Shown here piece after piece: positions 7,164 to 14,351 of a stretch of 35,333 bases of DNA; the first letter of the stretch is position 1, and each line of letters begins with the position of its first letter. The notes under the pieces were generated by a model. It was not told the origin of the DNA. It made no database searches and was given only the letters and a program-made list of their open reading frames with translations. This DNA comes from Butyricicoccus_A sp964513445. GTDB lineage: Bacteria; Bacillota; Clostridia; Oscillospirales; Butyricicoccaceae. Location: positions 1 to 35,333 of the forward strand of contig CAZEMM010000014.1 of the NCBI GenBank assembly GCA_964513445.1, in the 5' to 3' direction. Position numbers and translations under genes: made by a program.

Positions 7164-8678
7164 TTACTTATCCAACGGCTTCATTGTCGGGAACAAGAGT
7201 ACATCGCGGATGGACGCACTGTCGGTCAGGAACATAACCAGACGGTCGATGCCCATACCCATGCCGCCCGTTGGCGGAAGGCCGTACTCCATCGCGGTGA
7301 GGTAATCCTCATCCATCATGTTCGCCTCATCATCGCCCGCATTGCGCAGCTCTACCTGACGCTCAAACCGGCCGCGCTGGTCAATCGGGTCATTCAGCTC
7401 GGAGAACGCGTTGCACAGCTCACGGCCATAGACAAAGCACTCAAAGCGCTCGGTCAGACGCGGGTCAGACGGCTTACGCTTGGCAAGCGGCGAAATCTCT
7501 ACCGGATAATCCATGATAAAGGTCGGCTGGATGAGATTTTCCTCGACGGTCGCATCGTAGACGAGCGCCATCAGATCGCCCCAGCTCTCCTTGCCCTTTT
7601 CCACCTCAAAGCCCTTTTCCCTGACCGCAGCAAGCGCCTGCTCGCCGTCCATCGCCATAAAGTCCAGACCGGAATACTGCTTGACCGCTTCTGCCATCGT
7701 CATGCGCTTCCAGCCCTTTGCGAAATGCAGCTCGGTACCCTGATAGGTCACATCCGTCGTACCCAGTACCGTCTCACAGCAGTGGATGACCATATCCTCT
7801 GTCAAATCCATCATGCCAACATAATCCGTATAGGCCTGATAGATCTCAATCGTCGTAAATTCCGGATTATGGCGCGTATCCATGCCCTCATTGCGGAAAA
7901 TACGGCCGATTTCATAAACGCTCTCCAGACCGCCGACAATCAAACGTTTCAGGTGCAGCTCGGTCGCAATGCGCATATACATGTCGATATCCAGCGCGTT
8001 GTGATGCGTGATAAACGGACGCGCCGCCGCACCGCCCGGAATGGTATTCAGGCACGGCGTCTCAACCTCCATAAAGCCACGGCTGTCACAGAAATTGCGC
8101 ACCTCGCGCACGATCTTGGAGCGCAGCTCAAACGTCCGGCGCACATCCGAATTGACAATCAGATCGACATAACGGCGGCGATAGCGAATGTCGGTGTCCT
8201 TCAGGCCATGCCATTTTTCCGGCAGCGGACGCAGCGACTTGCTCAGCAGCACCAGCGTTGCCACGCGCACAGAGATCTCACCCTTCTGCGTGCGGAATAC
8301 CTCGCCCTCAATACCGATGATGTCACCGATGTCAGACTTCTTGAACTTTTTGTATTCCTCTGTACCCAGCAAATCGCGCTTGACACAAAGCTGGATGCGG
8401 CCATAGCGGTCGGACAGATCAGCGAAGGTCAGCTTGCCCATGATACGCTTGCTCATCATACGACCTGCCAAGCGGACGATCTTTCCCTCCATCTCTTCAA
8501 AATGCTCTGTGATATCTGTAGTATAGTTGGTGCGGTCAAAACGCACCTGCTCAAACGGGTTTTCCCCTTCCTGTTGCATCACAGCCAGCTTGTTTGAGCG
8601 AATCTCATGCTCCTCCGATTCCGAGCGAACCGGCTTCTGCGCCGCCTGCTGCGGCTTGCTGCCCTGCTGCTGTTCCAT
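7164..8678 (-). CDS. lysS: lysyl-tRNA synthetase, class II
   Basis: This 504-residue enzyme charges tRNA-Lys with lysine using ATP. An N-terminal OB-fold anticodon-binding domain (~residues 65-150: LAGRMMSKRIMGKLTFADL) precedes the class II catalytic core. The core has motif 2 (FRNEGMDTRHNPEFT) and motif 3 (GMGMGIDRLVM), plus the LysRS signature GGAAARPFITHHN. Length is normal for bacterial LysS. A ~30-residue Gln/Lys-rich N-terminal tail is extra. ATG 8678 follows CAGGAGGAATGAT. It lies downstream of greA in the same transcription unit, with a hairpin between that may attenuate. Confidence 0.97.
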   Translation of the reverse strand: MEQQQGSKPQQAAQKPVRSESEEHEIRSNKLAVMQQEGENPFEQVRFDRTNYTTDITEHFEEMEGKIVRLAGRMMSKRIMGKLTFADLSDRYGRIQLCVKRDLLGTEEYKKFKKSDIGDIIGIEGEVFRTQKGEISVRVATLVLLSKSLRPLPEKWHGLKDTDIRYRRRYVDLIVNSDVRRTFELRSKIVREVRNFCDSRGFMEVETPCLNTIPGGAAARPFITHHNALDIDMYMRIATELHLKRLIVGGLESVYEIGRIFRNEGMDTRHNPEFTTIEIYQAYTDYVGMMDLTEDMVIHCCETVLGTTDVTYQGTELHFAKGWKRMTMAEAVKQYSGLDFMAMDGEQALAAVREKGFEVEKGKESWGDLMALVYDATVEENLIQPTFIMDYPVEISPLAKRKPSDPRLTERFECFVYGRELCNAFSELNDPIDQRGRFERQVELRNAGDDEANMMDEDYLTAMEYGLPPTGGMGMGIDRLVMFLTDSASIRDVLLFPTMKPLDK

Positions 8679-8700
8679 ATCATTCCTCCTGTCGTTTTGT

Positions 8701-8740
8701 AAAAGACTGTCCGCCTATCCATTTCGGGTGGCAGACAGTC
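8701..8740 (-). terminator. hairpin between greA and lysS, possible partial terminator
   Basis: GACTGTCTGCC pairs with GGCGGACAGTC (8730-8740 with 8705-8715, one G-T pair) and is followed by TTTTAC on the minus strand. The short T tract suggests incomplete termination, allowing lysS read-through. Confidence 0.55.
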
Positions 8741-8748
8741 GATAATCA

Positions 8749-9222
8749 TTACTTCATGATCTCTGTGATCTTAAATTGCAGCAACAATTCGTTCGGCGCC
8801 TCGACCTTGACAATGTCACCGACCTTGTGGCCGAGCACCGCCTTGCCAAATGGAGACGCGTCTGAAATATTGCCTGCCATCGGGTCGGCATCCTGTGAGC
8901 CGACAATATGATAGGTTTCTTCCTCATCAAATTCCAAATCAATCGCTTTAAAGCTGCATCCCGGCGATACCTCGTCTGCCGCATACATATCGCTTGAAAT
9001 AATAACAGCATGTGCGATCAGTGCCTCCAGCTCAACAATTTCAGAATTGACCTTGCCCTGCTCATCCTTCGCCGCGTGATACTCTGCGTTCTCCGATAAA
9101 TCACCGAATGACAGCGCTTCCTTGATCTGTGCGGAAATCTCCGGCATACGCACAGTCTTTAAATATTCCAGATGTTCCTTGTGCTTATCCAGACTCTCCT
9201 GGGTCATCATTTCCTGTTTCAT
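8749..9222 (-). CDS. greA: transcription elongation factor GreA
   Basis: The 157-residue protein has the GreA layout. An N-terminal antiparallel coiled coil (~1-78) carries acidic residues at its tip (LSENAEYHAAKDEQ; Asp and Glu stimulate the RNA polymerase cleavage activity). A C-terminal FKBP-like domain (ISDASPFGKAVLGHKVGD) follows. It rescues backtracked RNA polymerase. Length matches the family when starting at ATG 9222; the longer upstream frame runs into the promoter. The RBS is AGAGGAA about 10 bases upstream. It is first gene of the greA-lysS unit. Confidence 0.95.
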   Translation of the reverse strand: MKQEMMTQESLDKHKEHLEYLKTVRMPEISAQIKEALSFGDLSENAEYHAAKDEQGKVNSEIVELEALIAHAVIISSDMYAADEVSPGCSFKAIDLEFDEEETYHIVGSQDADPMAGNISDASPFGKAVLGHKVGDIVKVEAPNELLLQFKITEIMK

Positions 9223-9304
9223 GACGTCACGATTCCTCTCATTGTATATATTGTGAATAAACGGCTCTGTCAGCGAAAAGACACAGCTTCCTATGGTCTC
9301 TCTC

Positions 9305-9333
9305 ATTATATAAACCCTTTTGTACGATGTCAA
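9305..9333 (-). promoter_or_regulatory. consensus sigma-A promoter of greA-lysS
   Basis: On the minus strand TTGACA (9328-9333), a 17-base spacer and TATAAT (9305-9310). Both hexamers are perfect. It lies ~85 bases upstream of the greA start. Confidence 0.88.
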
Positions 9334-9363
9334 GCACGGTTTGGGGCCGGATGATGAATTTCT

Positions 9364-10554
9364 TCACTGTGACAGGGCAGAAATGGCCGCTTGCAGCTGA
9401 TCGTCCTCCTCATCCTTCAGCACCGCAAAGCGCGCCGTCTTGTCCTCATCCAGACTGACCAAAATATCCGGCGTGACGCCTTTGTCGATCAAGCTCTCGC
9501 CATTCGGCGTGTAATAGCAGTTCGTCGACAAATTGAGGCAGCCGCCGTTGGACAGTGGAAATCCCACCTGTGAGTAACCCTTGCCCACAGTTTTGTCACC
9601 GACAATGATCGCCTTTTCATACTCCTGCAACGCCGCCGCAAAAAATTCCGCCGCACTGTATGAATCCGCATTGACCAACACTGCCATTGGCAAATCCACT
9701 TGATTTTCGTCCGACGTGTATTCCTCTGTCTTGCCGGACTTGCTTTTGAGCGAAATAATCGGACCCTCTGGCAGCAGCGAATCGAGACAATTGACCAACG
9801 CGCCCAGCTGTCCGCCCGGATTGTAGCGCAGGTCAAAAATCAGGCGCGTGGCGCCCGCGTCCTGTATGGCCTTCAGCTCCTTTGCCATCTGGTTGTCCGT
9901 CTCAGATGTAAATCGATCGATTTTGATATAGCCGATATCATCCGTCAGCATGCGTGAGGTTACATGAATCTGTTCAAACTGCTGACGCGTGACGGTAATA
10001 TCCTCCACCTGCCCGGTTGCATAATGGCGCACCGTCAGTGTCACGGATTTGCCCTCTTCACCAAGCACGGCATTCACCGCACCCTCATAGCCGCCCAGCG
10101 CATCCACGGTCTCGCCGTCCACTGCTGTGATCTCATCATACGCGCCAAAGCCTGCCTGCTCTGCGGGAGAACCTACTGCGACTGATTCCACGCGCAGTAC
10201 GGTTCCGTCATCTGTCTCCTGTCCTGTGACAGTCACACCGATGCCGACCGTGCTCTCCGCCGTTGTGTTCTGATAGTTTTGATAGGTTTCCGGCGTCATG
10301 TAGCTGGTCCAGCGGTCACCCAGGCCCTCCGCAAATCCAGTGAGCACATAATCAGTCAGCTCATCTGCGTCATATTCTCCAACAAATTGATCGTCTACCA
10401 GCTCCTCGACTGTGTCCAGCGCCGTATATAACTGATACCAATTGTCATGCGGCGTCGTGTGATAATAAACCGCCGCGCCAGTCAGCAGACTGCCGCCGAT
10501 TGTCGCTGCCGCTCCCCATGCCACCGCGCGCCGCACGGATATCATATTTTTCAT
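9364..10554 (-). CDS. S41-family carboxyl-terminal processing protease (CtpA-like)
   Basis: This 396-residue protein has an N-terminal membrane anchor (~10-31), a PDZ domain (~100-185; VGIGVTVTG, GSPAEQAG) and the S41 catalytic core (YIKIDRFTSET, RYNPGGQL). The catalytic Ser/Lys dyad is probably Ser300 (NADSYSAAE) and Lys325 (VGKGYSQ), with the 25-residue spacing typical of the family. It likely cleaves C-terminal ends of exported or membrane proteins outside the membrane. ATG 10554 lies downstream of a modest AAAGGAAG. No terminator separates it from the greA promoter downstream. Confidence 0.93.
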   Translation of the reverse strand: MKNMISVRRAVAWGAAATIGGSLLTGAAVYYHTTPHDNWYQLYTALDTVEELVDDQFVGEYDADELTDYVLTGFAEGLGDRWTSYMTPETYQNYQNTTAESTVGIGVTVTGQETDDGTVLRVESVAVGSPAEQAGFGAYDEITAVDGETVDALGGYEGAVNAVLGEEGKSVTLTVRHYATGQVEDITVTRQQFEQIHVTSRMLTDDIGYIKIDRFTSETDNQMAKELKAIQDAGATRLIFDLRYNPGGQLGALVNCLDSLLPEGPIISLKSKSGKTEEYTSDENQVDLPMAVLVNADSYSAAEFFAAALQEYEKAIIVGDKTVGKGYSQVGFPLSNGGCLNLSTNCYYTPNGESLIDKGVTPDILVSLDEDKTARFAVLKDEEDDQLQAAISALSQ

Positions 10555-10593
10555 TTGAACTGTCCACTTCCTTTCTATAAACGCCTCTTCCTA

Positions 10594-10623
10594 CAAAAGA
10601 ATACCGCAGGACAACGCCTGCGG
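10594..10623 (-). terminator. intrinsic terminator after the 30-residue membrane peptide gene
   Basis: CCGCAGG and CCTGCGG form a 7-bp stem with a six-base loop, followed by TATTCTTTT on the minus strand. On the plus strand it is followed by CAACT and seven Ts. Confidence 0.55.
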
Positions 10624-10678
10624 CAACTGTTTTTTTCATTTGTTCACAAAATCTTCCGTCTGCCGCCACAATTGCGGC

Positions 10679-10771
10679 TCACAGCAGGACGGCGAAACAG
10701 CTAAGAACCATCAGCAACGCCAAAACAAAGGCGATGATAGCGATGATACGCTTCCATTTATCCGGTCTCAT
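10679..10771 (-). CDS. 30-residue single-helix membrane peptide
   Basis: The frame from ATG 10771 gives MRPDKWKRII, then one hydrophobic helix (AIIAFVLALL and MVLSCFAVLL), and stops at 10679. A short basic N-terminus followed by one helix is the layout of small membrane peptides common in clostridia. AAGGAAG lies about 13 bases upstream, rather far, with a second short ATG ORF in between. A terminator follows. Family not recognised; it is too short for automatic gene callers. Confidence 0.5.
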   Translation of the reverse strand: MRPDKWKRIIAIIAFVLALLMVLSCFAVLL

Positions 10772-10868
10772 GCTACCTGCATCACTTCCTTATTCTACGG
10801 TAATATCGCCTGGGGCTATCGCGCTTTCCAGTGGAATCGCTCCCCGCTAAAGCACCGCGGCACGCCGA

Positions 10869-11966
10869 TTAACTCTTCGTACGTCCGGCTTCATGCGCCG
10901 CAAGATACTTGCGCACCATCAGCGCGACCTTAAATACAATGGCATGATCAAACTCGCGCAGATCCAAGCCGGTCAGCTTTTTGATCTTTTCCAGACGATA
11001 GACCAGCGTATTGCGGTGTACAAACAGCTTGCGCGACGTTTCAGATACGTTGAGATTGTTTTCAAAGAACTTCTGGATGGTAAACAACGTCTCCTGATCG
11101 AGCGCATCAATCGAACCCTTCTTGAATATCTCACTGATGAACATCTCGCACAGCGTCGTTGGAAGCTGATAGATCAGACGGCCCAGGCCGAGATTCTCAT
11201 AGTTGACGATCGTCTTTTCCGTATCAAATACGGCGCCGACCTCCAACGCGGTCTGTGCCTCCTTGAAGGATTTCGCAATATCCTTGAGCTGACCGCAAAC
11301 GGTGCCGATACCAATCAGGCATTTGATCTGCAGCTCGTTTTCCAGCGAATCCTCAATGCTCTTTGCAAGCTTATACAGCTCCTTGGCTTCAGTAGTCTGT
11401 TTGACCTCCTTGACAAGCACAATATCCGTCTCATTAATATGAAGCACAAAGTCCTTTTGCTTGTCCGGGAACAGGCCCTGTATGATATCCAGTGCGGCAA
11501 CATCCGCATGCTCTTCCTGGCGAATCAGGAATACGACGCGCGGGATATCGCTTTCAAAATGCAGCTCACGAGATTTGATATAGATATCGCCCGGCAGGAT
11601 ATTATCTAAAATGATATTTTTGACAAATGTCGCCTTGTCATGCTTTTCATCATACAACGTCTTGATGTTGCTGATCGCGATCGTCGCCAGGGAGCAAATG
11701 CTGCGTGCGTTCTCATCCTCGCCATGTACAAATACTGCATATTCAAACCGGCTTGAACGATCTGAGACAGGGCGATAGGTATAGCCGCCAAAGCGGATCA
11801 TATCGCCTACATAAGACAGTTCTGCCGCCGCGTCCTCACGCATCTCACCAATACGCTTGAGATCGGTACAGGCGACGACCGCGCCGCTTGCATTGATAAT
11901 GCCAATGGTACGATCCACCGCATCCTTCATCTGCAAGATAATTGATTGAAATAATCTTGATGCCAT
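10869..11966 (-). CDS. CdaR/PucR-type transcriptional regulator
   Basis: The 365-residue protein has an N-terminal sensory region like the sugar-diacid-recognition domain of CdaR (~residues 1-130; ILQMKDAVDRTIGIINASG), a central GGDEF-like linker domain (~150-270), and a C-terminal PucR-type helix-turn-helix (~305-355; FENNLNVSETSRKLFVHRNT, then LVYRLEKI). Such proteins control sugar-acid or nucleobase catabolism, but no such genes adjoin it. ATG 11966 has GAAGG close upstream; a GTG at 11978 is possible. It is monocistronic, with its own promoter near 12080. Confidence 0.88.
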   Translation of the reverse strand: MASRLFQSIILQMKDAVDRTIGIINASGAVVACTDLKRIGEMREDAAAELSYVGDMIRFGGYTYRPVSDRSSRFEYAVFVHGEDENARSICSLATIAISNIKTLYDEKHDKATFVKNIILDNILPGDIYIKSRELHFESDIPRVVFLIRQEEHADVAALDIIQGLFPDKQKDFVLHINETDIVLVKEVKQTTEAKELYKLAKSIEDSLENELQIKCLIGIGTVCGQLKDIAKSFKEAQTALEVGAVFDTEKTIVNYENLGLGRLIYQLPTTLCEMFISEIFKKGSIDALDQETLFTIQKFFENNLNVSETSRKLFVHRNTLVYRLEKIKKLTGLDLREFDHAIVFKVALMVRKYLAAHEAGRTKS

Positions 11967-12079
11967 CTTTACCTTCACCCTTCTTTACAATATCAAACCC
12001 TCTGTCTGCCCGGCATAACAGCTGCGCGCAGACCAGGAACATTACCAATCAGGAAAACAATATCCTCACCTTTTCATTC

Positions 12080-12115
12080 ATTATAACACAATTCGACAGA
12101 AATTTGTACAAATTT
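12080..12115 (-). promoter_or_regulatory. promoter of the CdaR-type gene with a perfect palindrome at -35
   Basis: An extended -10 (TGT then TATAAT, 12080-12085 on the minus strand) lies ~115 bases upstream of the start. The perfect 16-base palindrome AAATTTGTACAAATTT (12100-12115) covers the expected -35 region and is a candidate operator. Confidence 0.55.
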
Positions 12116-12121
12116 TTTTGA

Positions 12122-12904
12122 TTATTTTTGTGAGAATTCCCTATGCAATGTATTTCGTGGTTTCTCATCCAAATTCTTCATCATACAGCCGCGCAAGGCG
12201 ATGATTTCCTGCTCGTTCAGCTCGCGCCATTGTCCCGGCTGCAACGCCGCATCCAACGTCAGCGATCCCTCGGATACGCGTTCCAATTGCAGCGCCGGCG
12301 CACCGCGTGCAGCAAGCATCCGCCGCACCTGATGATACTTTCCCTCCTGTACGGTGACCCATACATCCATTCTGCCATCTCGCTGCGCGCCCAGCTCCAG
12401 CTTTGCCGGCAAACAGACCGTCCCGTCCCGCAGCGTCACGCCCTCTGCAAACGCCTGCACATCGGTTTCATCCAATATGCCGTCGGCCACCGCATGATAG
12501 CGTTTGTCCACATGCTGCCGCGGGGAGGTCAGCGCATGTGCCAGCTGGCCGTCATCCGTCAGCAGAAGCAGTCCGGAGGTGTCCTTGTCCAACCGGCCGA
12601 CCGGAAACACGCCGCGCGCCCGAAGTGTCTGCGGCAGCAGATCCAACACGGTTTGCTGCGTCCGATCCTCCGTGGCAGACAGCACGCCAAGCGGCTTGTG
12701 CAGCATGAGATACACCTGCTTCTGCCAGCTGACCGGCTGCCCGCAATAGGTCAGCCGCACCGCGGCCGGATCAATCTTTTTTGAGACATCACGGCACAGC
12801 GCACCGTTTACCATCACCGCGCCGCGCTTTGCGGCTGCCGCGGCCTCCCGCCTGGAGCACAGCCCCATTGAGGATAACAACTTATCAATCCGTTGTACAG
12901 ACAT
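12122..12904 (-). CDS. rRNA pseudouridine synthase, RsuA/RluB family
   Basis: A 260-residue enzyme that isomerises uridine to pseudouridine in rRNA. The N-terminal S4 RNA-binding domain (~2-60; RIDKLLSSMGLCSRREA) precedes the catalytic domain with the family motif GRLDKDTSGLLLL, the catalytic Asp being near residue 106. The motif EGKYHQVRRML lies near the end of the fold. RsuA versus RluB/RluE cannot be separated by eye. A C-terminal tail of ~30 residues is extra. It has its own promoter and the RBS GGAGGAG. Confidence 0.92.
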   Translation of the reverse strand: MSVQRIDKLLSSMGLCSRREAAAAAKRGAVMVNGALCRDVSKKIDPAAVRLTYCGQPVSWQKQVYLMLHKPLGVLSATEDRTQQTVLDLLPQTLRARGVFPVGRLDKDTSGLLLLTDDGQLAHALTSPRQHVDKRYHAVADGILDETDVQAFAEGVTLRDGTVCLPAKLELGAQRDGRMDVWVTVQEGKYHQVRRMLAARGAPALQLERVSEGSLTLDAALQPGQWRELNEQEIIALRGCMMKNLDEKPRNTLHREFSQK

Positions 12905-12934
12905 GCCAGCTCCTCCGCGTCACAACTTGGATAT

Positions 12935-12963
12935 ATTGTAACATCTTTGTGCGTTTTGTACAA
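12935..12963 (-). promoter_or_regulatory. sigma-A promoter of the pseudouridine synthase gene
   Basis: On the minus strand TTGTAC (12958-12963), a 17-base spacer and TACAAT (12935-12940), about 31 bases upstream of the ATG. Confidence 0.75.
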
Positions 12964-12975
12964 GAGAATTTTTAT

Positions 12976-13011
12976 AAATTGTAAAAGCAGGCGCAATTTT
13001 TCGCCTGCTTT
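12976..13011 (-). terminator. intrinsic terminator after the DUF4830 gene
   Basis: AAAGCAGGCG (13002-13011) pairs with CGCCTGCTTT (12984-12993), followed by TACAATTTAT on the minus strand; a 10-bp stem. Confidence 0.75.
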
Positions 13012-13041
13012 GAATATATCATCGCTATTTTATGATGATTT

Positions 13042-13605
13042 CTATTGTGAATCCTGTGAATCTGTTGCGTCTGCATTTGTGGATTCTATATCATTTTCAT
13101 CGGTTGTCTGGTCATCCGGATGATCCATCAGCCCGCGCGTAAAGCCCCCGTCCGTCTGCATGGAGCTGATGTCGCCCGCAATGATTTTCCCGCGATAGAT
13201 GAGCAGCTCCGCAACGACCTCTTCCCCATCCGGATAATTTGTGACCTCATAGGTGACCTGCCGCACGCGCTTGCCCTTATACTTTTCCAGCTCAAAGCCC
13301 TGTCTGGCCTGCAAATCGGCATAGCTTTGATATGTCTCATCAAAATCCGATGGGATGATGACCTCGCGCACAACGCAGGAGGACGCATCCACCTCCCAGC
13401 CGCATTCCTGCAAATACGCAATACGTTCCTCATTTGTCATAGCCTGTGCCGTCACTGTGTCGCCTCCTGCGTCGGTTGACGCCCCAAGCGTCGGGATGTA
13501 CTCCGTCAGCCCTGCCGCCACGCCAACCGCCAGCAGAACCGCTGCCAGCGCAGCCGCGCCCAACGCCAGCCTGCGCTTGGATACCTTCGCCGTGATGATA
13601 AACAT
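13042..13605 (-). CDS. DUF4830 domain-containing membrane-anchored protein
   Basis: A 187-residue protein with one N-terminal transmembrane anchor (~12-34; LALGAAALAAVLLAVGVAAG). The extracytoplasmic domain reads NEERIAYLQECGWEV, then VIIPSDFDETYQSYADLQ, then YKGKRVRQVTYEVTNYP. This pattern matches what I recall as DUF4830, of unknown function, in Firmicutes. The C-terminus is an acidic Asp/Asn/Ser tail. ATG 13605 follows GCGGAG. A terminator lies directly downstream, so it appears monocistronic. Confidence 0.8.
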   Translation of the reverse strand: MFIITAKVSKRRLALGAAALAAVLLAVGVAAGLTEYIPTLGASTDAGGDTVTAQAMTNEERIAYLQECGWEVDASSCVVREVIIPSDFDETYQSYADLQARQGFELEKYKGKRVRQVTYEVTNYPDGEEVVAELLIYRGKIIAGDISSMQTDGGFTRGLMDHPDDQTTDENDIESTNADATDSQDSQ

Positions 13606-14304
13606 GATGCTCCGCCGCGCCTCCTATATTGCAAATTATTTTGTACAACCTATGCGGGAGAAGCTGGAATTATCACAGTCGATCTCACTAAGAGGGTGCG
13701 TCCTAGCAATGGCAGGCGGTGGCGGGTAAGCGTTCCCGTGCTAAATTGGCTCATGTTCTTTCTTTTGTAAAATCCAGCAGGGAGAGAGCGCAGGGCGCCC
13801 GCCCTCCCCCTGCACCCCTACCGGCGCTTGTGAGCATAAAGGCTGCTGTCACAGCAGATGGCTTACCCAAACGGATGCAGTGGCGTGAGGGGCCGCCAAA
13901 AACTCCTGACGCCAAATGTTTTTGTCGGCCATTTCATCTGTGCGCTGAGAGTGGGGAACGCAACTGCAACCTCTCCGCGCTGAGGGTGAACGGTTACGTT
14001 TGTAACCCTTCGGGCGCAAAAGCCAGCAAGACCCACAGACGCATTAGCTACAGGAGCGGCTGTGGGTCACTTCACGTTGCCGCACCGCATGTAAGACACG
14101 GCATGGCTTGCTATCTGTTTGCTTTTGTCGCAAGCGCGGTGGGGTCTGGGGGAGTGTCCGCGCCTAGGACATTCCCCCAGTGCGCTCATACCAGCTATGC
14201 AGTTATTTGCAAGGTCTCACGGAACCATCTCAATCAGCTCCTCCATCTGGTCTCCGCGCAGCGCATAGTTCATCCCATGGAACGCAATAGCCTTAGATAT
14301 GACA
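13606..14304. other. hairpin-rich intergenic stretch without a convincing gene
   Basis: About 700 bases contain many inverted repeats: GACCCACAG with CTGTGGGTC (14030-14068), GGTTAC with GTAACC (13992-14007), CTGCTGTCACAGCAG (13843-13857), and a 14-bp stem CTGGGGGAGTGTCC with GGACATTCCCCCAG (14146-14180, one wobble, no T tract). On the minus strand an 18-residue frame MNYALRGDQMEELIEMVP (14217-14273) looks like a protein tail and may be a relic. No full ORF is supported on either strand. The plus-strand frame that opens here is antisense to the EF-G-like gene. Confidence 0.5.
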
Positions 14305-14336
14305 AACCGCCCCGGGGAATTCTCCCCAGAGCGGTT
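14301..14336 (-). terminator. terminator after the EF-G-like gene
   Basis: AACCGC-TCT-GGGGA (14323-14336) pairs with TCCCC-GGG-GCGGTT (14305-14318), two G-T pairs, followed by TTTGTC on the minus strand. It is a stable 14-bp stem with a weak T tract. Confidence 0.65.
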
Positions 14337-14351
14337 AACAAACTACGTATT

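Noticed and set aside
7725..8597. 290-codon plus-strand frame
   Set aside because: It is antisense to lysS, and the product is His/Ile/Ala-rich without domains.
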